Virus record (IMG/VR): IMGVR_UViG_3300011252_000669 | Span: 1-45,749 of that record | Length of the DNA: 45,749 bases | Origin: a virus | Direction: 5' to 3' (one strand) | Shown: positions 21,727 through 29,393 of the stretch, one piece after another | Layout: every line of letters starts with the position of its first letter | How positions within the stretch are numbered: the stretch's first letter is position 1 | The notes under the pieces: generated by a model | The model's database searches: none | What the model was told of the DNA's origin: nothing | Seen by the model: only the letters and a program-made list of their open reading frames with translations | Position numbers and translations under genes: made by a program

Positions 21727-22473
21727 CTATAATCCTGGTTGGGGCATTCTGGGTGTTGGCGGTTGATTATCTTTGGGTGATCCAACAGATCCTGGAAATG
21801 GGTTGAAAAATCCTGGGGGGAGTGGAGTTACAGGAGGACGTGAGAAGTCTGGTATTATTTCCTTATCTGGATCCGCATAATCGGGGATACCGTCACCATC
21901 TTCATCTCCTGGATTAAGACCACCATCGATTGGGACATTTGGATCATTGGGGTCGGTTTCATTAGGATCACTGTCTTCTAACCCATCCCCGTCAGTGTCC
22001 GTCCAAGGATCATAAGGACGATCGTCTTGATAATTGGGTAACCCGTCCCCGTCCCAATCTTCTGGGTCATAATTTTCATACCATTCCCAGAAGTCTTCTT
22101 CACTGATACCAGGAGGGATCGCTCCTGATGGCATAAAAGGACCTTCCTCATAGGGGGAGACCCACCATTCCCCAGTTTCAGGGTCTTCGTAATACCACCA
22201 CCCGCGATCAGGTTCATATTCGGGCCACGGCATGCCCATTCCGCCAGGCGGGAGCTCCAGCATACCACCGCCGATGACGCCCGCATTCGGGTCGAATGGT
22301 ATATCCTTGAGCAGGTCATGTATCCAATCTGGATATGCAATATCCAGATCCATCGGGAGTAACACATCGGTGGGATCGGGAACTACGAGAAGAGGAATAA
22401 GCCAAAGAGGGTTGAACTCATTGAGTTGCTGCCTTTCTTCCTGGACGAATTGTTTGAGATTTTTGATTTTCAT
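21727..22473 (-). CDS. Capsid-tagged protein with three calcium-type loops
   Basis: A 248-residue protein from the ATG at 22473, which overlaps the upstream TGA as TGATG. The tag is MKIKNLKQFVQEERQQLNEF. Then a Trp/Pro-rich region and three DxDGDG loops (DWDGDGLPNYQDD, DTDGDGLEDSDP, DEDGDGIPDYADP) separated by Asp/Pro-rich linkers, much like thrombospondin type 3 repeats. Probably binds calcium. It shares style with the neighbours at 20971, 22473, 24290 and 25023. Confidence 0.65.
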   Translation of the reverse strand: MKIKNLKQFVQEERQQLNEFNPLWLIPLLVVPDPTDVLLPMDLDIAYPDWIHDLLKDIPFDPNAGVIGGGMLELPPGGMGMPWPEYEPDRGWWYYEDPETGEWWVSPYEEGPFMPSGAIPPGISEEDFWEWYENYDPEDWDGDGLPNYQDDRPYDPWTDTDGDGLEDSDPNETDPNDPNVPIDGGLNPGDEDGDGIPDYADPDKEIIPDFSRPPVTPLPPGFFNPFPGSVGSPKDNQPPTPRMPQPGL

Positions 22474-23333
22474 CAAAGGGGCCCTGGGAGGTTAGGTCGG
22501 ATCTGAGTTGGACGCCTACCGCCGATACCTCTACCACCTAAGCCTGGTGCGTTGTGGGGGTTAGGACGGTTGGGATCAGGTTTAAAGCCTGGAAGATCTA
22601 AATCGGGTCTGAACGGCCTGGGTGTAAGTTGAGTTGGATCGGGGTTGATATACCATGGTCTACCATCTCCTACGCCGTCACCGTTGAAATCTGGGGTGTA
22701 ATGCCCTGGGGGCATTTCAACCATTGGGACCCACTCACCACCAGGCCCGTAAAATCCTGGTCCAGTGGGGGTATTCGGTCTAACTGGGATACTTCCTGGA
22801 GGATGGGCATCGGGACTCCTAAATCCTGGATCTCGATCAAACCATTTCTTCTCTTCTCGGGAGTACCCACCTTCTCGGTAGGGATCATAAACCCATTCGC
22901 CAGTATTGGGGTCTATGTGCCAGCCTCTGTTGGCATATGGTCCTAGGTCATCTGTGCCTTGTGGTCCAGTGGGGTCTGGACCTTGAGGTCCATATGGGTC
23001 TAATAATTCAGGCTGACTCAAGGGGTTGCCTGGCCTTTCAGGACGGAAGGGCTCTGGTAAGAGCGGATTTTCTGGGGTGGCACCAGGATAATTTTCCCAA
23101 AAGTTTGGGGGGTATACCTCTGGGTTGGTATAAAAATCTTCCCAACCTGCTGGACTGCCTTGCCACCAGCCTGGCATTTGTGGTGGAAAAAACGGGGCGC
23201 CAGGGGAGGAAGGAGGCCACCCTATTGGAGGAGGAAAGATATCTGGAAAATTATCCCATGGGAATACCGAATCGGCTTCATTTAGGACAATTGATTCATT
23301 CACTGACACTAATCTGAGATCGTTAAGTTTCAT
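22473..23333 (-). CDS. Capsid-tagged Pro/Gly/Trp-rich protein
   Basis: A 286-residue protein. Tag MKLNDLRLVSVNESIVLNEA (LNE site), then almost entirely Pro, Gly, Asp, Trp and aromatic residues. It has a WHIDPNTGEWVYDPYREGG unit like the WWYYEDPETGEWW of the neighbouring protein. A single loop DFNGDGVGDGRPW is present. No catalytic motif. GGAGG lies about 5 nt before the ATG at 23333. Confidence 0.6.
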   Translation of the reverse strand: MKLNDLRLVSVNESIVLNEADSVFPWDNFPDIFPPPIGWPPSSPGAPFFPPQMPGWWQGSPAGWEDFYTNPEVYPPNFWENYPGATPENPLLPEPFRPERPGNPLSQPELLDPYGPQGPDPTGPQGTDDLGPYANRGWHIDPNTGEWVYDPYREGGYSREEKKWFDRDPGFRSPDAHPPGSIPVRPNTPTGPGFYGPGGEWVPMVEMPPGHYTPDFNGDGVGDGRPWYINPDPTQLTPRPFRPDLDLPGFKPDPNRPNPHNAPGLGGRGIGGRRPTQIRPNLPGPL

Positions 23334-23351
23334 GATTCCTCCGTGTGTGCT

Positions 23352-24293
23352 TTATTTAGTGCTCTTCCAGCCTCCACCCATCTTCTTATACTCCTTAGAT
23401 GCGTAAGCACTAGCGTATGCAGAGGGGAATACATCAAACTTATTTCTTGCCTTGTCTAAGGCTTTTTCCCACTTTGCTGGGTCAGTGGGTTTGTTATCTT
23501 TCTCGTTAATCGCCGACTCTCTCTTCTCCCCGCCCTTGAGGTCAATAATCCCTCTAGCGGCAAGTCTAGAGGTGGCAGTGGATCCAATAATCCCTTGCAC
23601 TCTATCTCTACTAACTTCTTTGCTCATATCTACGCCCGAGTCTTTGAGTTTCTTCTTCATATTCTTTACGAACTGACCCATATCTTTGGGCTTTCCCTCT
23701 CTCAGTACTGACTCGGAGGTTTTGGTGGCGACGGAGGTGGGTTTCTGACCCTTCTTCTCTTCGCCGCCCTTCGCCGAATCTCCTGCAGACTTCTGGGCCT
23801 CTCTCTTTCTTCGGACGAATTTTGCGATCCCGTCCTTGCCGAGTTTGTCTGCCTTCTGCTTCGAAAGGCATGCAGCATAAGGGTCTCCCTCTTTAGAGTC
23901 ACCACATTTTCCTGCTTTTTCACCTTTTGAATTATAACGGTCCCAACCAGGCTCTCCACCCGCAGACTGACTGTGGAACCAGTCTCCCAAACCAGAGTCC
24001 TTGTAAACCTCGTCGATGGAATGATCTTTCTGACTGATCAGAGTAGCAACGTTGTCTCTCAGGAAGTCAACTAAGTCTACCACTTTAGCAATACTATCGT
24101 AATTAGCACGATCCAAGATCCTCTTTGCGATCGGCATCGCCAGTAGCTGAATCGCCACCGCTGTGGACGCTAGTCTAGCATTGCCCAATAGTCTGACCAC
24201 TGGTTGGATCTTCAGCAGTGCTGACATCAATTTATCTTTGATGCCTTCGTCTAACTGCTGGTCTTCAGAGATGTATTGCTTAAATGACTTCAT
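23352..24293 (-). CDS. Capsid-tagged DUF5872-like protein
   Basis: A 313-residue protein. The tag MKSFKQYISEDQQLDEG has an ISE and a second LDE cleavage-type site. A helical N-terminal region follows (about 20-100), then WFHSQSAGGEPGWDRYNSKG...KCG...YAACL, a small Cys-containing domain known from phage proteins (DUF5872-like). A basic linker and a C-terminal KFDVFPSAYASAYASKEYKK module end the protein, the latter recurrent in large phages. Likely packaged; biochemical role unknown. Confidence 0.6.
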   Translation of the reverse strand: MKSFKQYISEDQQLDEGIKDKLMSALLKIQPVVRLLGNARLASTAVAIQLLAMPIAKRILDRANYDSIAKVVDLVDFLRDNVATLISQKDHSIDEVYKDSGLGDWFHSQSAGGEPGWDRYNSKGEKAGKCGDSKEGDPYAACLSKQKADKLGKDGIAKFVRRKREAQKSAGDSAKGGEEKKGQKPTSVATKTSESVLREGKPKDMGQFVKNMKKKLKDSGVDMSKEVSRDRVQGIIGSTATSRLAARGIIDLKGGEKRESAINEKDNKPTDPAKWEKALDKARNKFDVFPSAYASAYASKEYKKMGGGWKSTK

Positions 24294-24751
24294 CTGAATA
24301 TCTGGCCATCCCCATAATCTGGGTAATCTACTGGGGGCGGCCCGTCGCCGATCGAGTTAGGAGTCCAGTCGGGTTCTGACAGCAAAGGACCAAGAATGGG
24401 GGTGTACGGAGCGGGTTCCCATGGTGGATTGGTATAATACTGTCCTTCTCCCGCAAGATCCTGACCATACCATCTATCTGGCACACCGTCTCCATCATCA
24501 TCGGAACTATAAATTAGTCTGATCGGATCCCACACCCAGTTCCCACCATCATCGGGGGGTCCATAGAAAGGGAGAACTGAGTCGTGACCTATGCCTCTGT
24601 CATCCAAGACAGGAGTCACCCCGTATCCAGGAGTGAGGACTTCCGCTGGTGATCCCTTTAGGATGAGTTTCAACAGTCGCCACAAGGAAGGAAGGCCTGC
24701 ATTTTCATTTATCTGTTTATCTTCGGATGTGTATTGCTTGAATGATTTCAT
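24290..24751 (-). CDS. Capsid-tagged Pro/Gly/Asp-rich protein
   Basis: A 153-residue protein. Its tag MKSFKQYTSEDKQINENAG is nearly identical to that of the gene at 23352, implying duplication of the tag region. A short helical part (PSLWRLLKLILKGSP) precedes Pro/Gly-rich sequence with one loop (SDDDGDGVPDRWYG). Stop and start overlap both neighbours as ATGA. Confidence 0.6.
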   Translation of the reverse strand: MKSFKQYTSEDKQINENAGLPSLWRLLKLILKGSPAEVLTPGYGVTPVLDDRGIGHDSVLPFYGPPDDGGNWVWDPIRLIYSSDDDGDGVPDRWYGQDLAGEGQYYTNPPWEPAPYTPILGPLLSEPDWTPNSIGDGPPPVDYPDYGDGQIFR

Positions 24752-25026
24752 TGGGTGATCTCCTTGATTTTCTCGATCTGAGATTCCAATGCGGGAATCC
24801 GATTTTCAGCAGGCCAGTAAATATAATCTTTCTCTGCATCGCCCTTGAGATTAACCAGCAAAGGGATAATCAGATCTTCGACATCATCTAGTCTGCCCTC
24901 GATGTCTTTTCTAATCAGGTCTTTATATTCTTCTACGTCAAAAGAAGGTGCTGCTGGTTCTGCAGGTACCTCTGGTGAATCCGTGAAGGAAAACCCGAAC
25001 ATGAAATCTTCGTTGTTATCAGTCAT
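24748..25026 (-). CDS. Conserved T4-type phage protein (YIYWP motif)
   Basis: A 92-residue protein from the ATG at 25026 (ATGA overlap with the upstream stop). The N-terminus is acidic (MTDNNEDFMFGFSF) and the C-terminal helix region contains DLIIPLLVNLKGDAEKDYIY then WPAENR. From memory, PLLVNL...YIYWPxR is a motif of a small protein conserved in marine T4-type phages. Function not established. Confidence 0.65.
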   Translation of the reverse strand: MTDNNEDFMFGFSFTDSPEVPAEPAAPSFDVEEYKDLIRKDIEGRLDDVEDLIIPLLVNLKGDAEKDYIYWPAENRIPALESQIEKIKEITQ

Positions 25027-25466
25027 GAGAAAGGCCACCACCAAGGGTTATCATCATCGGGTAGAGGGATTCCATGGTTAGGACCAGGATAGTGTATGTC
25101 GCCTGGATCATAGGGATATTCGTACTCATCCTCGTAATCAAGGTTCCAATGCCACGGATTTTGTGGTTTATATTTCTTGTCGCCTGGGCTTCCAACTACT
25201 CCGTCTCCATCGAAATCGTACTCGGGATCGGGGTTAACCCGTATGGGTGGGCTCGGTCCGAATGGTCCGTCAGGATCAGCCCATTCTGGTCCCCATTGAT
25301 GCCCATAGTCAACAAATATTGGATTCCAGATGTGATCATCTTCGTCAGCTGGTCCCTCTGGACCGCCTGGATATCCAGCAGGAATGACCAGTCTTTTGAT
25401 CGTAGGGATTATAGGACCCATATCATCTGCTTCAACAATAAAATTTCTTAAGTTACTTAGATTCAT
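25023..25466 (-). CDS. Capsid-tagged Pro/Asp-rich protein
   Basis: A 147-residue protein started at the ATG at 25466, which overlaps the upstream TGA by 1 nt (the longer frame to 25526 is rejected). Tag MNLSNLRNFIVEADDMGP with an IVE site, then Pro/Gly/Asp/Tyr-rich sequence including YDFDGDGVVGSPGDKKYKP and DEYEYPYDPGDIHYPGPNHG. One calcium-type loop. Paralogous in style to the genes at 20971-24751. Confidence 0.6.
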   Translation of the reverse strand: MNLSNLRNFIVEADDMGPIIPTIKRLVIPAGYPGGPEGPADEDDHIWNPIFVDYGHQWGPEWADPDGPFGPSPPIRVNPDPEYDFDGDGVVGSPGDKKYKPQNPWHWNLDYEDEYEYPYDPGDIHYPGPNHGIPLPDDDNPWWWPFS

Positions 25467-25990
25467 CAGTCGTCTACCTCCGCTCCTGCTCGCCACTGGT
25501 AGCAGGACCAGTAACGTGCTTTCCATTTGGGTCCAGGATCGTCGCAGTTGTGCCGTGCACGGAAGTTTTTCCTACGGCCTGGGTCGTCCCTCTTAATTTC
25601 CATGTTAGGGTCACCAAATCTGACGATGACCACGGTGCCAGCCTCATTCTTGGTATATACCGCAAATTTTTTGGAAGCATTTTTTGGAGTCCTGAAAGGA
25701 TCGTTGAGGGTCACTTTCTTTCCTTGGTACTCTGCCTCTTCTAGAGTACCGATGCAATCATCACAACCACAATCGACGCACTCTTCGTTCTTCGCTAGGT
25801 ATTCATTGAAAGAGGGAATATTAGATTCTCCCCTTTGCTTCTTGGATATTTCAACAGCCGCCAGTTGCTTCAGGGCATCCTTCTTGGAATCATGTGTACC
25901 AAGAGTTCGGTCTCCCTTTTTATTGGTGACCGCCCATTTGTCGCCTCTTTTGGCGATAGATTCTGCCATAAACTCTTTAATATTTTTCAT
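25466..25990 (-). CDS. Capsid-tagged phage domain protein
   Basis: A 174-residue protein. Tag MKNIKEFMAESIAKRG, then KWAVTNKKGDRTLGTHDSKK and a second tag-like helix (SFNEYLAKNEE) with a CVDCGCDDC cluster. The C-terminal 85 residues (YQGKKVTLNDPFRTPKNASK, KFAVYTKNEAGTVVIVRFGD, RRKNFRARHNCDD, ARYWSCYQW) match a compact domain recurrent in large-phage late proteins. Its role is unknown; the Cys and His residues suggest metal binding. Confidence 0.65.
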   Translation of the reverse strand: MKNIKEFMAESIAKRGDKWAVTNKKGDRTLGTHDSKKDALKQLAAVEISKKQRGESNIPSFNEYLAKNEECVDCGCDDCIGTLEEAEYQGKKVTLNDPFRTPKNASKKFAVYTKNEAGTVVIVRFGDPNMEIKRDDPGRRKNFRARHNCDDPGPKWKARYWSCYQWRAGAEVDD

Positions 25991-27357
25991 GATAGTATCT
26001 GTAGTCCAATCTTGTCTGCTGCTATTCTGGTCGTCCCGTTCTTGGTACGGAGAATGACGTTTGCATTACCGCCTTCCGATGTGTGCCACTGCGGCAGTCC
26101 GTCCTTGCCAATATTCAGAAGGTTGATGTAGTTTACTGCACCACCGACTACCTCGTCGAAGATCTCGGAGTAGTTCAAGATTGCTTTGTTACCCTTACTG
26201 GCCTTACAAATGGCGGTCTCAGTGTAATAAAGGATCTCGCCGAAGGTTGGTTTCTTACGACCACTGGTTGGAACTCCGATTGCCTTAACGAAGTCATCGT
26301 ACAGTTCAGGATCGTACTTCCAGGTGGCACCCTTACGGGCGGAGTTGGAAATCCAGTGATTCAGCATTTCGTTGCTGATCTTCTTGAATTCTCTTATAGA
26401 TCTCTTGAGATTGAAAGCAGCAACCATTGGACCGTCGACACCAGTGTTGTTGTGGAAGTCTCTTAGAACCTGTACCTCGATACTGTCCCCATACTTCTTC
26501 AAGAAATCTGAGTTATTGTCGATCATCGGCACGATGTCAGCAGACTTGACGACGTTGGTGGTGGATTTTCCACTCTTAGCAGAGAACGGGATCCTATTTC
26601 CACCCTTGACCAGATAGAAGTCGACCAGCGGCTCGTTTCCTCTTAAAGGGAAATATGCCTTGTCTCTTGAACTGAATTTCATACTCTTGAAAAGATCTGA
26701 TTTGCTATTGAGAATGGCGAAAGGACCGACAATCTCTCCGAAATTCTTCTTGATCTGACCCATGGGGAATTGACTCAACATGTCCCCGTACTCATCCTTG
26801 ATCTCTTGGGCGATATTAGGTGCCTGGTTGTTCCAATAATACTCGATCATCAGTTCAAGATAACCAGCCAGGGCGTTATCAATGTCTGATCTGTCATATA
26901 ACGTATTAATGACGGCAGTTGCCAGATCTTTCATATTATATTCTTGATCACGAATGCCAAGAGCCTGGGGTTTCAAATCCAGGCTCTCGGTGGAGGTAGC
27001 ATACCGTAGACCGAACCTCTTTGGGGAGGCTCCACCCATTGCAGACCCACTATAGATGACCACTATTAAATTGGGTTCACCATTCAGTACGATTACTCGC
27101 CCTTTGGTGGCACCTTTGACTTTATTGTCATCTGTGACCCTTTTATCAGGACCCGTCCATTGAGATGCAACTTCAAATCCCTTTTCGACGTAATCCTGGA
27201 CTACAGCATGAACATCTGCATGAACATCATGGGATGCGATGGTCCAAGTACCTTTTCCAGCATGGGGACCGTCTATGAACATCACACCGTCTCCGACGTG
27301 ATGACCAGTGAAAAATCCCCTGCCTTCTACAAGGTATTCTTTAAAAGATAAGACCAT
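25987..27357 (-). CDS. Capsid-tagged protein, possible nuclease fold
   Basis: A 456-residue protein beginning MVLSFKEYLVEGRG (tag with LVE site). The central region has GNEPLVDFYLV (E242, D246) followed by RIPFSAKSG (S259-A-K261), an arrangement like E...D...(E/S)xK in PD-(D/E)xK nucleases. This is a weak structural guess. The N-terminal 120 residues are alpha/beta and the rest mainly helical. AATAAATA, a late-box variant, lies 23 nt upstream. Confidence 0.55.
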   Translation of the reverse strand: MVLSFKEYLVEGRGFFTGHHVGDGVMFIDGPHAGKGTWTIASHDVHADVHAVVQDYVEKGFEVASQWTGPDKRVTDDNKVKGATKGRVIVLNGEPNLIVVIYSGSAMGGASPKRFGLRYATSTESLDLKPQALGIRDQEYNMKDLATAVINTLYDRSDIDNALAGYLELMIEYYWNNQAPNIAQEIKDEYGDMLSQFPMGQIKKNFGEIVGPFAILNSKSDLFKSMKFSSRDKAYFPLRGNEPLVDFYLVKGGNRIPFSAKSGKSTTNVVKSADIVPMIDNNSDFLKKYGDSIEVQVLRDFHNNTGVDGPMVAAFNLKRSIREFKKISNEMLNHWISNSARKGATWKYDPELYDDFVKAIGVPTSGRKKPTFGEILYYTETAICKASKGNKAILNYSEIFDEVVGGAVNYINLLNIGKDGLPQWHTSEGGNANVILRTKNGTTRIAADKIGLQILS

Positions 27358-27392
27358 GCTACCCTCCGATGTTGTTTACATATTTATTTTCT

Positions 27393-27746
27393 TCAAGGCT
27401 CTATATATTCTCTGTCTGGTGGATAGTTAGGGATCTCTGGGGCAGAGTCCCAACCGTAAACCACCCACCTATCCCCCGATTTGACTTCGGAAGTGGGGAT
27501 CAATTGTCTCCAGTAGATAGCATTGCCATATTGACTCCCACCGTCGGGCAATCCTATCCTTCCACTGGCAGAGGCATTAGAAGAGTCAGAACCTATCGTA
27601 CCTACTAGTAAGTTTCCTCGATACATTTCGACTATCCACTTACTAGTAGGTTCTAACAAACTGTCTATCCCTACTGATTGATATCCGTATGGATTTATCG
27701 TAATTGTGGCAGGTCCAGCAGACCCGTTTGCATCTTGTAGAGACAT
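27393..27746 (-). CDS. Hypothetical late protein
   Basis: A 117-residue protein from the ATG at 27746 (AAGG upstream); a TTG at 27773 would overlap the preceding gene. Beta-rich: GPATITINPYGYQSV, SKWIVEMYRGNLLVGTIGSD, YWRQLIPTSEVKSGDRWVVY. A beta-sandwich fibre- or head-decoration-like fold is possible; no family recognised. Confidence 0.5.
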   Translation of the reverse strand: MSLQDANGSAGPATITINPYGYQSVGIDSLLEPTSKWIVEMYRGNLLVGTIGSDSSNASASGRIGLPDGGSQYGNAIYWRQLIPTSEVKSGDRWVVYGWDSAPEIPNYPPDREYIEP

Positions 27747-27754
27747 TTCACCTT

Positions 27755-28540
27755 TTATGCTGTCCACTGCCAATCCAGAAAAGGGATGCGGACTTGTCCG
27801 TTACCCCCTCTCAAGGGTTCAGAATCGATATCTGCGGCAATGATATAGTCTGCAGATTCCCAGTCTGGATTGAACATTCCTTCGATGGGGTCTGGGTCAC
27901 CAGCATCAGCACCATCGATGGTATCGTCAGAAGAGTCAGACCAGTTGTTGAGGAGGATTCCAAGGTCAGCGGCATCGACGATTCCGTCTGCATTGAGATC
28001 GGCAAGAGGATCGTCAGTATTAAACACAGCCATCAAGATCCCTTCGTCTGCACCATCTACCTGACCGTCTCCGTTGAGATCTGCTAGAAGAGAAGAATTA
28101 CGGATTAAAACATCCCATGAGATTGGGACCTCTACCACCGCGTTCGCCCCTACGGTAGATTCATATACCCCGATAATTCTCCTTGTATCAGGCTCCCAGC
28201 ACAGTTCGCTACCATCTGGGATATTCGGTAATGATCCCTCAGGAAGAAGCACAGAGATTCGGTATCTCATTTTTCTGTTAACGTTAGTAACGTTGGTGAA
28301 GGTGACGCCTCCAGTGGAAGACATTACACCAACTTTGCCAGGGTTCCACTCGGTGTACTCATAAGAGGAAAGTACGTTTCTGGTGGGGCCTTGATATTCT
28401 CCAACCACCACGACCGTTCCAGACCCATCTGGAACCCTAACAGTTGAATTCAATGGTTGTAAAAAAGGTAAGCAATCCTCAGCATAAGCAGGGGTGCTAG
28501 ACACCAGAAGAAGGCTTAGAACTATCATTAGCGTTTTCAT
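27755..28540 (-). CDS. Secreted protein with dockerin-like repeat pair
   Basis: A 261-residue protein. The ATG at 28540 has GGAG 6 nt upstream and is preferred over 28552. Residues 1-20 (MKTLMIVLSLLLVSSTPAYA) are a signal peptide with an AYA cleavage site. Residues 25-145 are a beta-rich domain. Residues 152-200 are two dockerin-type loops (LADLNGDGQVDGADEGILM, ADLNADGIVDAADLGILLNN), each with the Asp/Asn calcium positions. This type is common in Planctomycetota exported proteins. Role unknown; it may be host-derived. Confidence 0.7.
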   Translation of the reverse strand: MKTLMIVLSLLLVSSTPAYAEDCLPFLQPLNSTVRVPDGSGTVVVVGEYQGPTRNVLSSYEYTEWNPGKVGVMSSTGGVTFTNVTNVNRKMRYRISVLLPEGSLPNIPDGSELCWEPDTRRIIGVYESTVGANAVVEVPISWDVLIRNSSLLADLNGDGQVDGADEGILMAVFNTDDPLADLNADGIVDAADLGILLNNWSDSSDDTIDGADAGDPDPIEGMFNPDWESADYIIAADIDSEPLRGGNGQVRIPFLDWQWTA

Positions 28541-28766
28541 TTTCAACTCCATACTTGTTTGCAGAAACTTTCACCCATGCTCTGGTGAAAACATAAACAG
28601 AAGCAATCAATCCAGCGGATAACCATAAAGCGGTTTCTCCACCTTCAGTGACTGGCATTTTGTTAAAGAACCCCAGTTGATCAGCTATTGGGAGTCCAGA
28701 GATTCCAATGGTTGCCCAGAATTCTGTAGACTTGATTCCAGGCTTAGGACCTTGGTTGTTGTTCAT
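28497..28766 (-). CDS. Small membrane protein, candidate holin
   Basis: An 89-residue protein (MNNNQGPKPGIKSTEFWATI...). A first moderately hydrophobic segment (about 18-36) and a strong helix (ALWLSAGLIASVYVFTRAWV) are followed by a polar tail. The GxKSTEFW motif plus a membrane helix resembles small phage holin-like proteins. AAGGAGG precedes the ATG at 28766 and TATAAATA lies 22 nt upstream. Holin function is not shown. Confidence 0.45.
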   Translation of the reverse strand: MNNNQGPKPGIKSTEFWATIGISGLPIADQLGFFNKMPVTEGGETALWLSAGLIASVYVFTRAWVKVSANKYGVENENANDSSKPSSGV

Positions 28767-28788
28767 ATGATAACCTCCTTAATGGAAG

Positions 28789-28796
28789 TATTTATA
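28789..28796 (-). promoter_or_regulatory. T4-type late promoter box
   Basis: TATAAATA on the minus strand, 22 nt before the ATG at 28766. Confidence 0.55.
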
Positions 28797-28812
28797 TGAA
28801 AAGACCCACACC

Positions 28813-29178
28813 CTAAAAGGTGACGGAGTAGCCTGGAAGTCCAGCGGGATCGGTCCTCGGAGGAGGACCGTAGTCTGGATCGGAGAACGCTGGGTGTGGT
28901 TCAAACAGAGGAGGGGCATCCTGAACCAAACCAGGTCTTGTATCGTACCAACCGTACCAGTCACCTTGCTGGTTATTAGACCAATTCTGCCACGTGGGTA
29001 TCCAATCGGGTAAGTTTTCCCAGTAGACATCTGGAACATCATGCCACGCATTAGTGTTGGGGTTGATTCTCCCCCTCCAAAACTCTGGTCCTAAAGGCAT
29101 CATGCCGTGCGGAGCACGCTCATTTAAATTACCAGCTTCTTCGAGCAGAAAATTAAGATCTAAATTATTAATATCCAT
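28813..29178 (-). CDS. Tag-like Pro/Gly-rich late protein
   Basis: A 121-residue protein from the ATG at 29178 (AAGGA 6 nt upstream), beginning MDINNLDLNFLLEEAGNLNE, a degenerate tag with LLE and LNE sites. The body is Pro/Trp/Asp-rich (FWRGRINPNTNAWHDVPDVY, PDWIPTWQNW). It is the last of the Pro/Gly/Trp-rich group and has no calcium loop. Late box at 29208-29215. Confidence 0.5.
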   Translation of the reverse strand: MDINNLDLNFLLEEAGNLNERAPHGMMPLGPEFWRGRINPNTNAWHDVPDVYWENLPDWIPTWQNWSNNQQGDWYGWYDTRPGLVQDAPPLFEPHPAFSDPDYGPPPRTDPAGLPGYSVTF

Positions 29179-29207
29179 GCCATTTCCTTTTGGTGGTGAC
29201 AGCATCA

Positions 29208-29215
29208 TATTTATA
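29208..29215 (-). promoter_or_regulatory. T4-type late promoter box
   Basis: TATAAATA on the minus strand, 29 nt before the ATG at 29178, just below the tRNA-Asn gene. Confidence 0.55.
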
Positions 29216-29223
29216 AGAAATAG

Positions 29224-29296
29224 CTCCCCCGACTGGACTCGAACCAGTGACATGCGAGTTAACAGCTCGCCGCTCTACCAACTGAGCTACAGGGGA
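29224..29296 (-). tRNA. tRNA-Asn (GUU)
   Basis: Cloverleaf on the minus strand: acceptor TCCCCTG/CGGGGGA (one G-U), D-arm TAGCTCAGTTGGTAGAGC, anticodon loop CTGTTAA (GTT), T-arm GGTTCGAGTCC. No encoded CCA. Confidence 0.93.
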
Positions 29297-29301
29297 AAAA
29301 A

Positions 29302-29385
29302 TACCGAGGACGGGACTCGAACCCGTAAGACCGTGAGGTCGGCAGATTTTAAGTCTGCTGCGTATGCCGATTCCGCCACCTCGGC
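29302..29385 (-). tRNA. tRNA-Leu (UAA)
   Basis: An 84-nt class II tRNA on the minus strand with a variable arm. Acceptor GCCGAGG/CCTCGGT, anticodon loop CTTAAAA (TAA), T-arm GGTTCGAGTCC. A GAATAAATAA tract, a possible late-box variant, lies directly upstream. No encoded CCA. Confidence 0.93.
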
Positions 29386-29393
29386 TTATTTAT

